From contig JBCAXA010000002.1 in the NCBI GenBank assembly GCA_038534295.1, forward strand, positions 682,001-746,000: 64,000 bases of DNA. The letters are read 5' to 3'. The position numbers and the translations under genes were made by a program. A model generated the notes under the pieces. The model had not been told where the DNA came from. It searched no databases and was given only the letters and a program-made list of their open reading frames with translations. This DNA comes from JBCAXA01 sp038534295. GTDB taxonomy: Bacteria > Pseudomonadota > Gammaproteobacteria > Steroidobacterales > Woeseiaceae. Shown here in pieces: positions 34,680 to 43,015 of the stretch. Positions within the stretch are counted from its first letter, which is position 1. The number at the start of each line of letters is the position of its first letter.

Positions 34680-35086
34680 TTGCGGCCACCTTCGAGCAGT
34701 TTGCGAAGTCGCTCCGCGAACGGCCGTGGATCGATGCCTGAATCCGCCAACACCAGGGGTTTGGCGGGCACGTGTAGAGTATTCAAGCCTTGGCTGGTTT
34801 GTCCGATCACGAGCTGCTGATCGGCGATTTCCACAACCAGCAGTCGGTCGCGAGCACCGAGCGAGTGCGCGGCAAGGACGCGAATTGCGCTCGTGCGGCT
34901 TGCGCTGCTCATTGTCGAACGGCGGAGCAACCAGCCGAGCGCTATGACGAACGCCACGACGAGCAACAGATTACCGGCAAGGCTCAGCCAGTTTGGGTTG
35001 GTGACACTCATCGCCGGTTCAACCGCATCAACTGCAGCCGCCGGCATCGCGACGAGTACACTCAGCATTGTAAAGAGCCGCGCCAC
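34676..35086 (-). CDS. fliO: FliO, FliP assembly factor
   Basis: 136 residues. A signal-like start, a second helix (LAGNLLLVVAFVIALGWLL, about 33-52) and a small cytosolic domain with LGARDRLLVVEIADQQLVIG, the recurring FliO motif. It is a FliP-stabilising factor located between fliN and fliP. Confidence 0.9.
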   Translation of the reverse strand: MARLFTMLSVLVAMPAAAVDAVEPAMSVTNPNWLSLAGNLLLVVAFVIALGWLLRRSTMSSASRTSAIRVLAAHSLGARDRLLVVEIADQQLVIGQTSQGLNTLHVPAKPLVLADSGIDPRPFAERLRKLLEGGRK

Positions 35087-35096
35087 CCGACCGGCC

Positions 35097-35498
35097 TCAG
35101 TTCAACGTGCCAATACGTTCGCCGGGACTGACCACATCGGTCAGGCGAACGCCAAACTTGTCATCGACGACGACAATCTCGCCGTGCGCAACGAGCGTGT
35201 CGTTGACCAGCACGTCCATCGGATCGGTTGCTTCCCGATCGAGCTCGATCACCGAGCCCTCGACCAGGGCAATCAGGTCACGAATCGATATCGACGCTTG
35301 ACCAACGCGCAAGGCAACATTGACCGGCACGTCCATAACGACATCGAGATTGATGTCAGCACCGCGTGGTGGCGTCGGGGTCGGTTCGATTGCTTCCGGT
35401 TCATAGCTCTCACCGGGCGCCGCTGCCTCAGCGTTGCCGTCGTCGGTCGTAGCACCGTCGTCGACGGTGTTTTCGGGAGAATCTTCCTGCTCAGACAT
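35097..35498 (-). CDS. fliN: Flagellar motor switch protein FliN
   Basis: 133 residues from ATG 35498, which overlaps the fliM stop (ATGTCTGA). An acidic, low-complexity N-terminus (about 1-50) precedes the SpoA domain: VNVALRVGQASISIRDLIALVEGSVIEL and LVAHGEIVVVDDKFGVRL. C-ring component binding FliM and FliH. The start choice removes 50 residues that would lie inside fliM. Confidence 0.95.
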   Translation of the reverse strand: MSEQEDSPENTVDDGATTDDGNAEAAAPGESYEPEAIEPTPTPPRGADINLDVVMDVPVNVALRVGQASISIRDLIALVEGSVIELDREATDPMDVLVNDTLVAHGEIVVVDDKFGVRLTDVVSPGERIGTLN

Positions 35499-36489
35499 GC
35501 TTGCCTCCGTTGAGCGAGTCCAATTCGGCGCGTGCGTCGATGCGAACGACACGCCGCTTGCCATTGACGCCGAATTGGCCGCGATACAGAACGACATCAC
35601 CACAGGCGACGTCGATAGGGTTTGGTGCTGCGATCGGCAGCTCATCACCGGGACTGAGTTCAGTCAGTCGCGCAAGCGATACGGCCGCGCTCTGGTTGAT
35701 CATTGCCAGCCGGACCGGCAATTCGATCGCATGAATCTCGAGCGTGCGTCGCCAACGTTGGTTTTGTTCGGCATTGCCCGGTCGTTCGGCGCCGTCCAAA
35801 AGATCGGTGAACCGGTGCAGTGAGTTGCGGCCGATCACGATCGCAAAATCCGCTTCGAAATCGCCCGCAACGATCTGAAACTCGCTGACGATTACCGCGT
35901 CCTTCGGGCCGCCCAGCGGAGCCTGCTCGACCGCCGGCCAGCTCTGTTCAAAGGTCGGCGAAAGCGCGAGCAGTGTTGCCCACGCGGCGGCCAACTGCGT
36001 CATAACGGCGTCGGCGAAACGCTGTGCTGTACGCTTTTGCCCGGTACTGTATTCCTCGAGCGTCGGATCAACGGCCGGAATATTGGTAGACCCGAAAAAC
36101 ACTTCGACGAGTGCCGCCACCATGGCCGGCGACGGCAGCACACAGGCAACACCGTCAAGGGGCGCGATACGGTAACCCATGACGTGCTGCAGGCCACCAA
36201 ACGTTGCCGGCAGATCAGCGACGTTACGCTCGTACTGGCGTTTCAGGTCGCAGCTGGCCGGCCAGTTCAGCACCTGACGCAAGTAGCGCTGCAGCCCAAC
36301 GGCGAATTTTTCGTTGAGCCGAGCCAGCTCCGGGTAACTGCCAAAGCGCAGATAGCACTGCGGTTTGATCTCAAACGGTCGAACTTGGGTTAGGTCGCGA
36401 CCGCCGCCGCGCAGTACCTCAACGGAACCGTCGGCCATGCCTTCCATGAGCGCGTCCATCTCGCCGTCGGACAGAATCTTGTCGTTCAT
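35491..36489 (-). CDS. fliM: Flagellar motor switch protein FliM, divergent middle domain
   Basis: 332 residues. The N-terminal CheY-binding peptide is present in altered form (ILSDGEMDALMEGM). The middle CheC-like domain normally has a GGxGR motif that grips FliG; here the corresponding stretch reads VFFGSTNIPAVDPTLEEYSTGQ, so GG.G is lost. The C-terminal SpoA domain (about 250-325) is normal (IHAIELPVRLAMINQSAAVSL). Position between fliL and fliN confirms identity. How the switch contacts FliG is therefore an open point. Confidence 0.93.
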   Translation of the reverse strand: MNDKILSDGEMDALMEGMADGSVEVLRGGGRDLTQVRPFEIKPQCYLRFGSYPELARLNEKFAVGLQRYLRQVLNWPASCDLKRQYERNVADLPATFGGLQHVMGYRIAPLDGVACVLPSPAMVAALVEVFFGSTNIPAVDPTLEEYSTGQKRTAQRFADAVMTQLAAAWATLLALSPTFEQSWPAVEQAPLGGPKDAVIVSEFQIVAGDFEADFAIVIGRNSLHRFTDLLDGAERPGNAEQNQRWRRTLEIHAIELPVRLAMINQSAAVSLARLTELSPGDELPIAAPNPIDVACGDVVLYRGQFGVNGKRRVVRIDARAELDSLNGGKHV

Positions 36490-36492
36490 CGC

Positions 36493-37011
36493 TTACTGGA
36501 TGATGAACTGCGTAAAGAAAATGTCGTCGACGCCCGGCTTGCCGGTTTGCTCGTTGAGCACTCGGCGCACTTCTTCGAGGGACGTCTGACGCAGCGCTTC
36601 TTTCCCGTCGCGGGTCACGACCGCGTCGTAGTCGAGTTCGGAATACGCCAGTAGCAGCGCATTGCGAATGACGGCGTTGTGCTCCTTGACCGCGTCAATG
36701 GCACTTTGCTCACTGGCCCGTACCTCGAGGCCGACCTGGATGAACCGTCGACGACCCTGTTGATCCGGGAAGTTGCTCGTGAGCGGCGGCAAAATTGGGT
36801 AGTAGAACGCCGGTGCGCCGGGCTTCGGCTTGGCGTCATCGGATTCTTCCGCCACTTCCGGCTCGGGGGGTGGGCTGATCATGCCGGTGATCATTGGGCC
36901 GAGGAATACGCCGGCGCCCATCAACACCAGGCCGCCGACCGCCGCGATGATCAGTTTGCCTTTGCCGCCTTTTGGCGCCTCTTCAGTTGCTTCCGCTTCG
37001 GCTTCCGCCAT
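36493..37011 (-). CDS. fliL: Flagellar basal-body protein FliL
   Basis: 172 residues. A charged N-terminus, one helix (LIIAAVGGLVLMGAGVFLGPM, about 20-40), then a periplasmic FliL domain ending in VLNEQTGKPGVDDIFFTQFIIQ, the usual C-terminus. It surrounds the stator and supports torque. First gene of the large fliLMNOPQR-flhBA-flhF-fleN-fliA operon. A sigma54 promoter lies 33 bp upstream. Confidence 0.94.
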   Translation of the reverse strand: MAEAEAEATEEAPKGGKGKLIIAAVGGLVLMGAGVFLGPMITGMISPPPEPEVAEESDDAKPKPGAPAFYYPILPPLTSNFPDQQGRRRFIQVGLEVRASEQSAIDAVKEHNAVIRNALLLAYSELDYDAVVTRDGKEALRQTSLEEVRRVLNEQTGKPGVDDIFFTQFIIQ

Positions 37012-37043
37012 CGGTCAACTCCGTATAGGGACGACCTAGGCAT

Positions 37044-37059
37044 TGCAACTCGTATGCCA
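37044..37059 (-). promoter_or_regulatory. sigma54 promoter of the fliL operon
   Basis: Minus strand TGGCAT-ACGAG-TTGCA (37059-37044), one mismatch to the TGGCAC-N5-TTGC[A/T] consensus, 33 bp before the fliL ATG. FleQ/FleR-dependent activation is inferred. Confidence 0.75.
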
Positions 37060-37130
37060 GTTTCTAATTCGATTTTTTATTATAATAAAAACAATATTTT
37101 ATGAATTTTCTCTAGAATTTATCTAGCTAC
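37060..37130. promoter_or_regulatory. AT-rich element with two palindromes upstream of the fliL sigma54 promoter
   Basis: A ~70-bp stretch far richer in A/T than its surroundings. It contains an 18-bp perfect palindrome TTTTTATTATAATAAAAA (37074-37091) and CTAGA-N5-TCTAG (37112-37126). It sits right upstream of the -24 box, where enhancer-binding sites or an IHF bend are expected. It also follows the fliK 3' end. It lacks a GC stem, so it is not a terminator. Confidence 0.5.
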
Positions 37131-37208
37131 CAAAACGCCGCTCCGACGAGCTTCTGACGCCCGGCCGTCGACTTTTTGACAGGTGGTCGCAAAATTGGCG
37201 CGGCTTGC

Positions 37209-39515
37209 TCATGCAAAGGTGTCGATCTGACTCGATGACTGGACTTTGGTCGTAGGGCTGACGTCGCCCGCCGGTCCGTCTTCGAAGCGGCGCTCGACAT
37301 TTCGATCCACATTGCGATCAGGCAGCGACGCTTGCCGTTGCCCCGGCGATTGCTCATTGCCTGCGCTATCGGTCGATTGGCGGCCGAGCTGCACGTCTGC
37401 CCCGTCGAGCAATTCGCGCAGGCGCGGCAAGGCATGTTCGAGCATGTCCCGCGTTACCGCTTGCCCAGGGTTGATTTGAACCTGCAAACCGTCGGCCGAC
37501 TGCGATAGCTCAATGGCGATTGGGCCGAGCGATTGCGGGCTAACTCGGAGTTCGAGGCGCGACAAGCCGAGCTGCAAGGTCTGGCGGATCTGCTGGTCGA
37601 CCTGCTCCGGCCAGTCAGGATCGCTCAGGTGCACGGGACTCGTCTGGGTCATCGTGCTCCGCGGTGCCTCAGCGGCGGCAATCGGACGTGCCGGCGACTC
37701 GACCGCGGCAGCCGGCAGCGGTGTTGCGGGCTCCGCCAACGACGGCGCCGCTTGCGCCGAGCGCGAGGGCTCGACCGGCTGATCGGCAATCGCTCGTTGG
37801 CTGATGTCTATCGAGCCGACACGCTGAGGCTGTGGCAAGGGTTGTTGCTGCGCGGGTGCCAGCGGACCAGCGGCAACGCTCGGCAACGGCGATAGCTGTG
37901 AGGTCGACAGATTCGCAGTGCGCGTATCAACGTGGACCGTATCAACCTGGGCAGACTGCTGGCGCAAGGGCGCCACGAGCGGTGGCGGTGGCAGCGGCGC
38001 GGCAGCCGAAGACGCCGCCGTGCGCGCGGCGGATAGCGTCTGTGCTGGAGTCGCTGTCGAGAGCGCTTGCGGCAGTCGTTCGGCTGCTGCACGCGGTTGC
38101 TCTGGCGAAGGTTGTGCCAACGCCGAGCGGGCGCTTTCGACGCTCGCTGCGCTTTGGAATGCGGGATCGGGTACTGGTAGCGGCGGCTGCACGGCGGTAC
38201 CGCTCGATGATGGTGTTGGCAACGCAGCCGGTGGGAGCTGCGGCTGATTGTACGGTGGCGGTGCGTCTCGAACCGGCAATGGCACTGTCGGCTGCGGCGT
38301 CTGAGGCGTTTGAGGCGTTTGAGGCGTTTGAGGCTCGACGACCGGCACCCGTTGTTCAGCCTGCACAGCGAACGAGGTCGCCGCCGGTGGGCTCAGGCGC
38401 GGGCGCGGCGCATCTGGAGTCGATCGCTCGGCGCCGATCGCCCGCGGTGCTGCAGCGGCCGAGTTCAAGTCTGATCGGAGCTCTGCGCGAGTTGGCGCTG
38501 CGTTTGGAGGTGCATTCGTTACGACGCTGGGCAGCGACGCCTGCCGCTGGTCGCGCTCTGCGTTTGCAAGCAGGCTCTGCTCAACGCCGGCTGCCGGACG
38601 TTCGATCGGCCGACTTGGCACAGGCATCAATGCATCGGTTGACCGTTCCTCGAACAGAGCCGCGGGTGCATTGGCCGCCTCGGCACGGTCATGGAATTCG
38701 CCGGGCGCACGCAACGCGGTCGTCGTAAGGACCGGCGCGGAAGTTGAACTTGCCGGTGGGGTCGAGATCACCGTTCGCTCGCCGCGGTGCTCAGATGTCG
38801 CTGGCACGGACTGCTCAGCCCTATTGGGACCGGTAGCTGCAGCGCTGATCGTCGTCGCATTGCTAGGCGTCTCCCGGCCGACCGCGAGCGTCGGTGCATT
38901 CGCCGAGAAGATCGGCCGGTACGTCGCATTGGGACCCGCCACACCGAAATCAATTGGCGTCGTTACCGGCAACGTAGCGGCACCTTTCGCCGGCAGTGGC
39001 AGCGGCGCGCTCGACGATGCCTCACGCGGCAAGGTCGCGGGCAAGGTTGTTCGGGGCGGCACGGCTGCCGGTGCAATCGGGCCCGGCACGGTCGCGGGTC
39101 GTTCGTCGCGCCGCGGTGACGGCAACGTGTCCGTTGACAGCGGCTGCCGTACGTCGGCCGACGCACTGGCCGCCGGTTGTGCAGCGGATAGCGCCGTCGC
39201 GGGACTCGGCAGCGGTTGCACCGGCTGTCGGCCGTGGTCTTCGCCCGGCGCGGCCAGCGGTGCCGGAGTCTCGGCTGACGAGCCTAGTGGCGCCTGAATC
39301 TCGGCTGACGGATTGGTTGGCGGCAATGGCTTGCCGTCGAGCGGCAAGCCGTTGCCACCTTGGTGAGCGCTTGCCAGCTGTTCCTGCCACATTTTTGCGG
39401 CAACGTCGGGCGGCAGAATTTGGGTCTGATCGGTGGAAAAGCCCTGAAAAACATCGGTGTCGGCGAAATCATCGGCTGCGGACAACAGATCCGTCAGCAC
39501 GCCCAGTGGAAACAT
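37209..39515 (-). CDS. fliK: Flagellar hook-length control protein FliK (extra long)
   Basis: 768 residues from ATG 39515 (TTG 39521 possible). The first ~630 residues are Ala/Pro/Thr/Ser-rich low complexity, including a TPQ tandem repeat; the Flg_hook C-terminal domain (about 630-720) has RLELRVSPQSLGPIAIELS, VQINPGQAVTRDMLEHALPRLRELL. FliK measures hook length and then switches FlhB. It is about twice the length of E. coli FliK, which may mean a longer hook or a poorly stretched disordered ruler. Its own sigma54 promoter lies upstream. Confidence 0.9.
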   Translation of the reverse strand: MFPLGVLTDLLSAADDFADTDVFQGFSTDQTQILPPDVAAKMWQEQLASAHQGGNGLPLDGKPLPPTNPSAEIQAPLGSSAETPAPLAAPGEDHGRQPVQPLPSPATALSAAQPAASASADVRQPLSTDTLPSPRRDERPATVPGPIAPAAVPPRTTLPATLPREASSSAPLPLPAKGAATLPVTTPIDFGVAGPNATYRPIFSANAPTLAVGRETPSNATTISAAATGPNRAEQSVPATSEHRGERTVISTPPASSTSAPVLTTTALRAPGEFHDRAEAANAPAALFEERSTDALMPVPSRPIERPAAGVEQSLLANAERDQRQASLPSVVTNAPPNAAPTRAELRSDLNSAAAAPRAIGAERSTPDAPRPRLSPPAATSFAVQAEQRVPVVEPQTPQTPQTPQTPQPTVPLPVRDAPPPYNQPQLPPAALPTPSSSGTAVQPPLPVPDPAFQSAASVESARSALAQPSPEQPRAAAERLPQALSTATPAQTLSAARTAASSAAAPLPPPPLVAPLRQQSAQVDTVHVDTRTANLSTSQLSPLPSVAAGPLAPAQQQPLPQPQRVGSIDISQRAIADQPVEPSRSAQAAPSLAEPATPLPAAAVESPARPIAAAEAPRSTMTQTSPVHLSDPDWPEQVDQQIRQTLQLGLSRLELRVSPQSLGPIAIELSQSADGLQVQINPGQAVTRDMLEHALPRLRELLDGADVQLGRQSTDSAGNEQSPGQRQASLPDRNVDRNVERRFEDGPAGDVSPTTKVQSSSQIDTFA
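38298..38333 (-). repeat. Four tandem 9-bp units in fliK (TPQ repeat)
   Basis: Four in-frame 9-base units: CCTCAAACG three times exactly and CCTCAGACG once, encoding PQT repeated, followed by PQP. In-frame gain or loss would change ruler length by three residues per unit without breaking the gene. Confidence 0.85.
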
Positions 39516-39551
39516 GGCCAAGCCTTGCGGTGAATCGACCTTGTTTAGCTA

Positions 39552-39566
39552 GCAACTCTCGTGCCA
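39552..39566 (-). promoter_or_regulatory. sigma54 promoter of fliK
   Basis: Minus strand TGGCAC-GAGAG-TTGC (39566-39552), followed by T, a full consensus match, 37 bp before the fliK ATG and just after the fliJ stop. It gives fliK separate timing from fliEFGHIJ. Confidence 0.85.
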
Positions 39567-39587
39567 GCGGCCCGTGCATACGACAGA

Positions 39588-40040
39588 CTAGTTGTGAGAA
39601 CGCTCTTGCGCACGCCGCCGCGCAAACTGGCGCGCTGCGTGTTCGTCGAGTTCACGCATTAAGCGACGGGCGTCCTCGGCTTGCTGTCCTTTTTCGAGTT
39701 CACGGAGGGCGGCGTCAAAGCGTTCCGTGTTGCGTCGCGCGCCAAACCACGCTGCTCGCGCCTCCGACAGGCTGCTGGCCGCATGGCTGACGACGCGCTG
39801 CTGCTGATTCATCGCAAGCCGCAGCTTGGCCGCGAAACGCTCCCGATTGACTCGATGGACAGCCGGTTCGGCGTTGGCCGGTGGCGAACCGGCGTAGCCG
39901 ACCAGCTCTCTAAGCCGTGCGGCTTCCTGGTCGAGATGATGGCGGGCACCGCGCAGCGCGAGTCCGGCGCGACGTTCATCGGCCTTCGCGAGCGTCTGCA
40001 GGCGCGCAAATCGTCGAATCCGGTCTTTGAGCTGACTCAT
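39588..40040 (-). CDS. fliJ: Flagellar export chaperone/stalk FliJ
   Basis: 150 residues, almost entirely helical coiled coil (KADERRAGLALRGARHHLDQEAARLREL, then RFDAALRELEKGQQAEDARRLM). FliJ is the stalk of the FliI ATPase ring. It overlaps fliI by ATGA. Sequence is poorly conserved, but position, size and coiled coil agree. Confidence 0.88.
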   Translation of the reverse strand: MSQLKDRIRRFARLQTLAKADERRAGLALRGARHHLDQEAARLRELVGYAGSPPANAEPAVHRVNRERFAAKLRLAMNQQQRVVSHAASSLSEARAAWFGARRNTERFDAALRELEKGQQAEDARRLMRELDEHAARQFARRRAQERSHN

Positions 40041-41413
40041 TGGCTCGCTCCGCTCAGGATCTCCGTACCCTGGAAGGCAAGCATGTCGTGCAATGCCGCG
40101 GTCGATTCGGCCAGGCTCACAGCCTCATTCAAGCCTTGCGACAGAAATTGCCGCACGCGGGGAAAGATTTGCAGAGACCGGTCAATGATCGGATCGGCGC
40201 CAGGCTGATAGGCACCAATGCGTATCAGATCCGCGTTTTGCTGATACGCCGCGATCAGTTCGCGAAACTCGGCGACCTTGGCCTGATGTTCCGCGCTGAC
40301 GAGTCGATGCGCCGCGCGACTAATTGACCGCTCGACGTCTAGAGCGGGATAGACACCAGACTCTGCGACGCTGCGTGACAACACCAGATGGCCGTCAAGA
40401 ATCGCACGAGCAGCGTCGACAATCGGATCGTTCGGGTCGTCGCCTTCGGCGAGGACCGTGTAGACCGCGGTGATCGATCCCTGCCCTGCTGCACCGTTCC
40501 CGGCACGCTCAATCAACTGCGGCAGCAACGAGAATACCGATGGCGGATAGCCTTTCGTGGTCGGTGGCTCACCAATGGCCAAGCCGATCTCCCGCTGCGC
40601 TTGAGCGAATCGAGTGAGCGAATCCATCAGCAAGAGCACGCTGGCGCCGCGATCACGAAAGTACTCGGCAACCCGTGTTGCCAGCCACGCGCCGTTGATC
40701 CGCATCAGCGGCGTTTCGTCGGCCGGCGTTGCGACAACAACGGCCCGCGACAGGCCGTCGCGGCCGAGCGTTTCGTGGACAAACTCGCCGACCTCGCGGC
40801 CCCGCTCGCCGATCAAGCCAACGACAACGACGTCCGCCGCCGTATGCCGTGTCATCATGCCGAGCAAGGTACTTTTACCCACACCGCTGCCGGCAAAAAG
40901 GCCAACACGCTGGCCGCGGCCTAGCGTCAAAACAGCATTGATCGCCCGCACGCCGACGTCGAGCGGCGTGTCGATCGGTGCGCGGCTCAAGGGATTACGG
41001 ACGCTAGCGCGCGGTGCCAGCTCATCGTCGCCGTCCACGGGACCGCCACCGTCCAACGGGGCGCCATGGCCGTTGATAACCCGGCCGAGTATGCGCTCAT
41101 CGATGCGCTGCCGTTTGTGTGCTGCGCGCGGTACGACGCTGGCGCTCGGGGCTATCTGCCCGACTTGACTCGTAGGAATCAAAAACAGCCGGTCTTCGGC
41201 GAACCCGACGACTTCGGTTTCAATGCGCCGACCGTCGGCTTCGATGATATCGCAGGCGGCGCCCAGCGACGCCACGCAACCGTCGGCTTCGATGGTCTGC
41301 CCAACGACGCGCCGGAGCGAACCGGCCGCGTAGAACGCCGTCGCGTCGTCGACGATCGCGGCACGCCGCGCAAGGCGCGCTGCCCACGCGCTGTGTCGGT
41401 CGTTGAGACTCAT
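40037..41413 (-). CDS. fliI: Flagellum-specific export ATPase FliI
   Basis: 458 residues. F1-beta-like ATPase: Walker A GLFAGSGVGKSTLL, GERGREVGEF, Walker B LLLMDSLTRFAQAQREI and GYPPSVFSLLPQLIERAG. It energises export with FliH and FliJ. Overlaps fliH and fliJ by 4 bases each. Confidence 0.97.
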   Translation of the reverse strand: MSLNDRHSAWAARLARRAAIVDDATAFYAAGSLRRVVGQTIEADGCVASLGAACDIIEADGRRIETEVVGFAEDRLFLIPTSQVGQIAPSASVVPRAAHKRQRIDERILGRVINGHGAPLDGGGPVDGDDELAPRASVRNPLSRAPIDTPLDVGVRAINAVLTLGRGQRVGLFAGSGVGKSTLLGMMTRHTAADVVVVGLIGERGREVGEFVHETLGRDGLSRAVVVATPADETPLMRINGAWLATRVAEYFRDRGASVLLLMDSLTRFAQAQREIGLAIGEPPTTKGYPPSVFSLLPQLIERAGNGAAGQGSITAVYTVLAEGDDPNDPIVDAARAILDGHLVLSRSVAESGVYPALDVERSISRAAHRLVSAEHQAKVAEFRELIAAYQQNADLIRIGAYQPGADPIIDRSLQIFPRVRQFLSQGLNEAVSLAESTAALHDMLAFQGTEILSGASQ

Positions 41414-42021
41414 GCGTCGGGCCCATCGCGAGACGCCGTCCGCTCGTCGTTAAAAAGCGATTCGGTGATGTTCTTCAGGCGTTGCTCGACCGTCGCATCA
41501 ACCAGCGATCGTTCGCTTTGCACGCGTACACCACCGCGGGTCATCAGCGGATCCTCGACGATCGTCCATTTGGGGTTATGGTCGCCGCCGGTCAGCGAAT
41601 CACGCAGCAGCTGCGCATCGTCGGGATGCAAAATGACACGAATCCCCCGCGCATTGAGCGGCAGCGCAGCCAAAGCCTCGCGTGCTACGACGAGTACCTG
41701 CGCGCGATCGATCTGCAGTTCTCGTCGCACCACCTGACGAGCAATTCGGCACGCCAAATCGACCAGCGCGGCTTCAACGGTGTCGTCAAGATCTGCCAAC
41801 GGCTCTGCCAGACCGTTTAGCAACGCCGCGAGCTGTGCGGACCGTTCGGCGATCGCCGCTTGTCCGCGTTCCAAGCCCTCGGCATAGCCGCGCTCCGCGG
41901 CTTCCTGTTGCGCTCTTGCCGCGGCCGCCTTGGCCGCTGCCGCGCGCCGCGCGGGCGTGTCGTTGCGCTCGATTTGTGGCGCGACCCAGGGCTCGCCGGA
42001 TGCGTTGTCAGACGTAGTCAT
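41410..42021 (-). CDS. fliH: Flagellar export ATPase regulator FliH
   Basis: 203 residues from ATG 42021, inside the end of fliG by 14 bases (GTG 42027 possible). An Ala-rich helical region (AAAKAAAARAQQEAAERGYAEGLERGQ, about 30-60) with GxxxG-like pattern leads to the FliH/V-ATPase E-like C-terminal domain (LVDLACRIARQVVRREL, VRVQSERSLVDATVEQRL). It holds FliI at the C-ring. Confidence 0.92.
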   Translation of the reverse strand: MTTSDNASGEPWVAPQIERNDTPARRAAAAKAAAARAQQEAAERGYAEGLERGQAAIAERSAQLAALLNGLAEPLADLDDTVEAALVDLACRIARQVVRRELQIDRAQVLVVAREALAALPLNARGIRVILHPDDAQLLRDSLTGGDHNPKWTIVEDPLMTRGGVRVQSERSLVDATVEQRLKNITESLFNDERTASRDGPDA

Positions 42022-43015
42022 CGCCACTGTTGCCGAGATTCAAATCGCCTGACTCAGCCATGGCTCGCGCAGCTACCACGATGTTCTTCTGGGCAGCTTC
42101 GACATCCGAGACTTTGACCGGGCCACTGGCTTCCATGTCCTCGCGCATGAGGGTCGCGGCGCGTTTGGACATGTTGCGGAAGAACTTGTCGCGCAGCTGT
42201 GGATCGGCGCCCTTAAGCGCAACCGCGAGATCGGTGTTTGAGACTTCGCGCAGCAGCGACTGGATACCGCGATCGTCGACGCCAGCAAGGCTGTCGAAGA
42301 CAAACATCATCTCCTGGATTCGTTCGCCGAGCTCGGCATCCCGTTCGGCAATTTCTTCCAAGGTCTCTGGCCCAAGCTTGCCGAGCATCGCGTTCAAAAT
42401 ATCGGCGGCCGTCTTGTCGCCGCCAAGTCGAGTCGGTCGAGAAAGATCGTCGGCCTCTGATTTGGCGGCGATCAGCGCCTCGATTTCGGCCAACGCACTC
42501 TGCTGGACGTCGGTCAAACGGGCAACCCGCATCAGCACATCTGAACGAACTTTCTCGGGCAGCATGCTGGCGACGACACCAGCCTGCTCCTCGTCGATAC
42601 ACGTCAACACGATGGCGATAATCTGCGGATGCTCATTCTCGATCATCGTTGCGATGGCATCGGGCGTCATCCATTTCAGAGACTCGAGTCCCTGACTGTC
42701 CTCGCCACTGACTATTCGCTCGAGCAGGCCTTTTGCACGTGCCTCGCCGAAAGCGTTGGTCAACACCTTGCGAATGTAGTCTTCCGTTCCAACGGCCAAC
42801 GAAGTTTGTTCTTCAACGATACCGACGAAGGCATCGAGCGCTAGCTCCGCACGGTCGCGAGTGACGTCTTTTAGCTCGGCCATGGCAAGGCCAACGCGCT
42901 GCACGTCGCGCGGCTCCATGTGCTTTAGCACATCGGCCGCCTCTTTTTCGCCGAGGGTCATCAGCAGTATGGCGGCCCGCTCCGAGCCGCCGAGCGGGCT
43001 GTTAGTCTCACTCAT
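42008..43015 (-). CDS. fliG: Flagellar motor switch protein FliG
   Basis: 335 residues. N-terminal domain binding FliF (LGGSERAAILLMTLGEKEAADVLKHM), middle domain with the EHPQ motif (ENEHPQIIAIVL) and C-terminal torque helix region (LREVSNTDLAVALKGADPQLRDKFFRNMSKRAA). The EHPQ partner normally docks to FliM's GGxG motif, which is altered in this FliM. It overlaps fliF by 8 bases. Confidence 0.97.
   Translation of the reverse strand: MSETNSPLGGSERAAILLMTLGEKEAADVLKHMEPRDVQRVGLAMAELKDVTRDRAELALDAFVGIVEEQTSLAVGTEDYIRKVLTNAFGEARAKGLLERIVSGEDSQGLESLKWMTPDAIATMIENEHPQIIAIVLTCIDEEQAGVVASMLPEKVRSDVLMRVARLTDVQQSALAEIEALIAAKSEADDLSRPTRLGGDKTAADILNAMLGKLGPETLEEIAERDAELGERIQEMMFVFDSLAGVDDRGIQSLLREVSNTDLAVALKGADPQLRDKFFRNMSKRAATLMREDMEASGPVKVSDVEAAQKNIVVAARAMAESGDLNLGNSGDDYV

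Noticed and set aside
37074..37091. 18-bp AT palindrome as terminator of fliK
   Set aside because: Pure A/T stem is too weak; better read as part of the upstream control region of fliL.
38671..39297. Long open frames antisense to fliK
   Set aside because: Low-complexity mirror of the Ala/Pro-rich fliK sequence; no ribosome site or motif.
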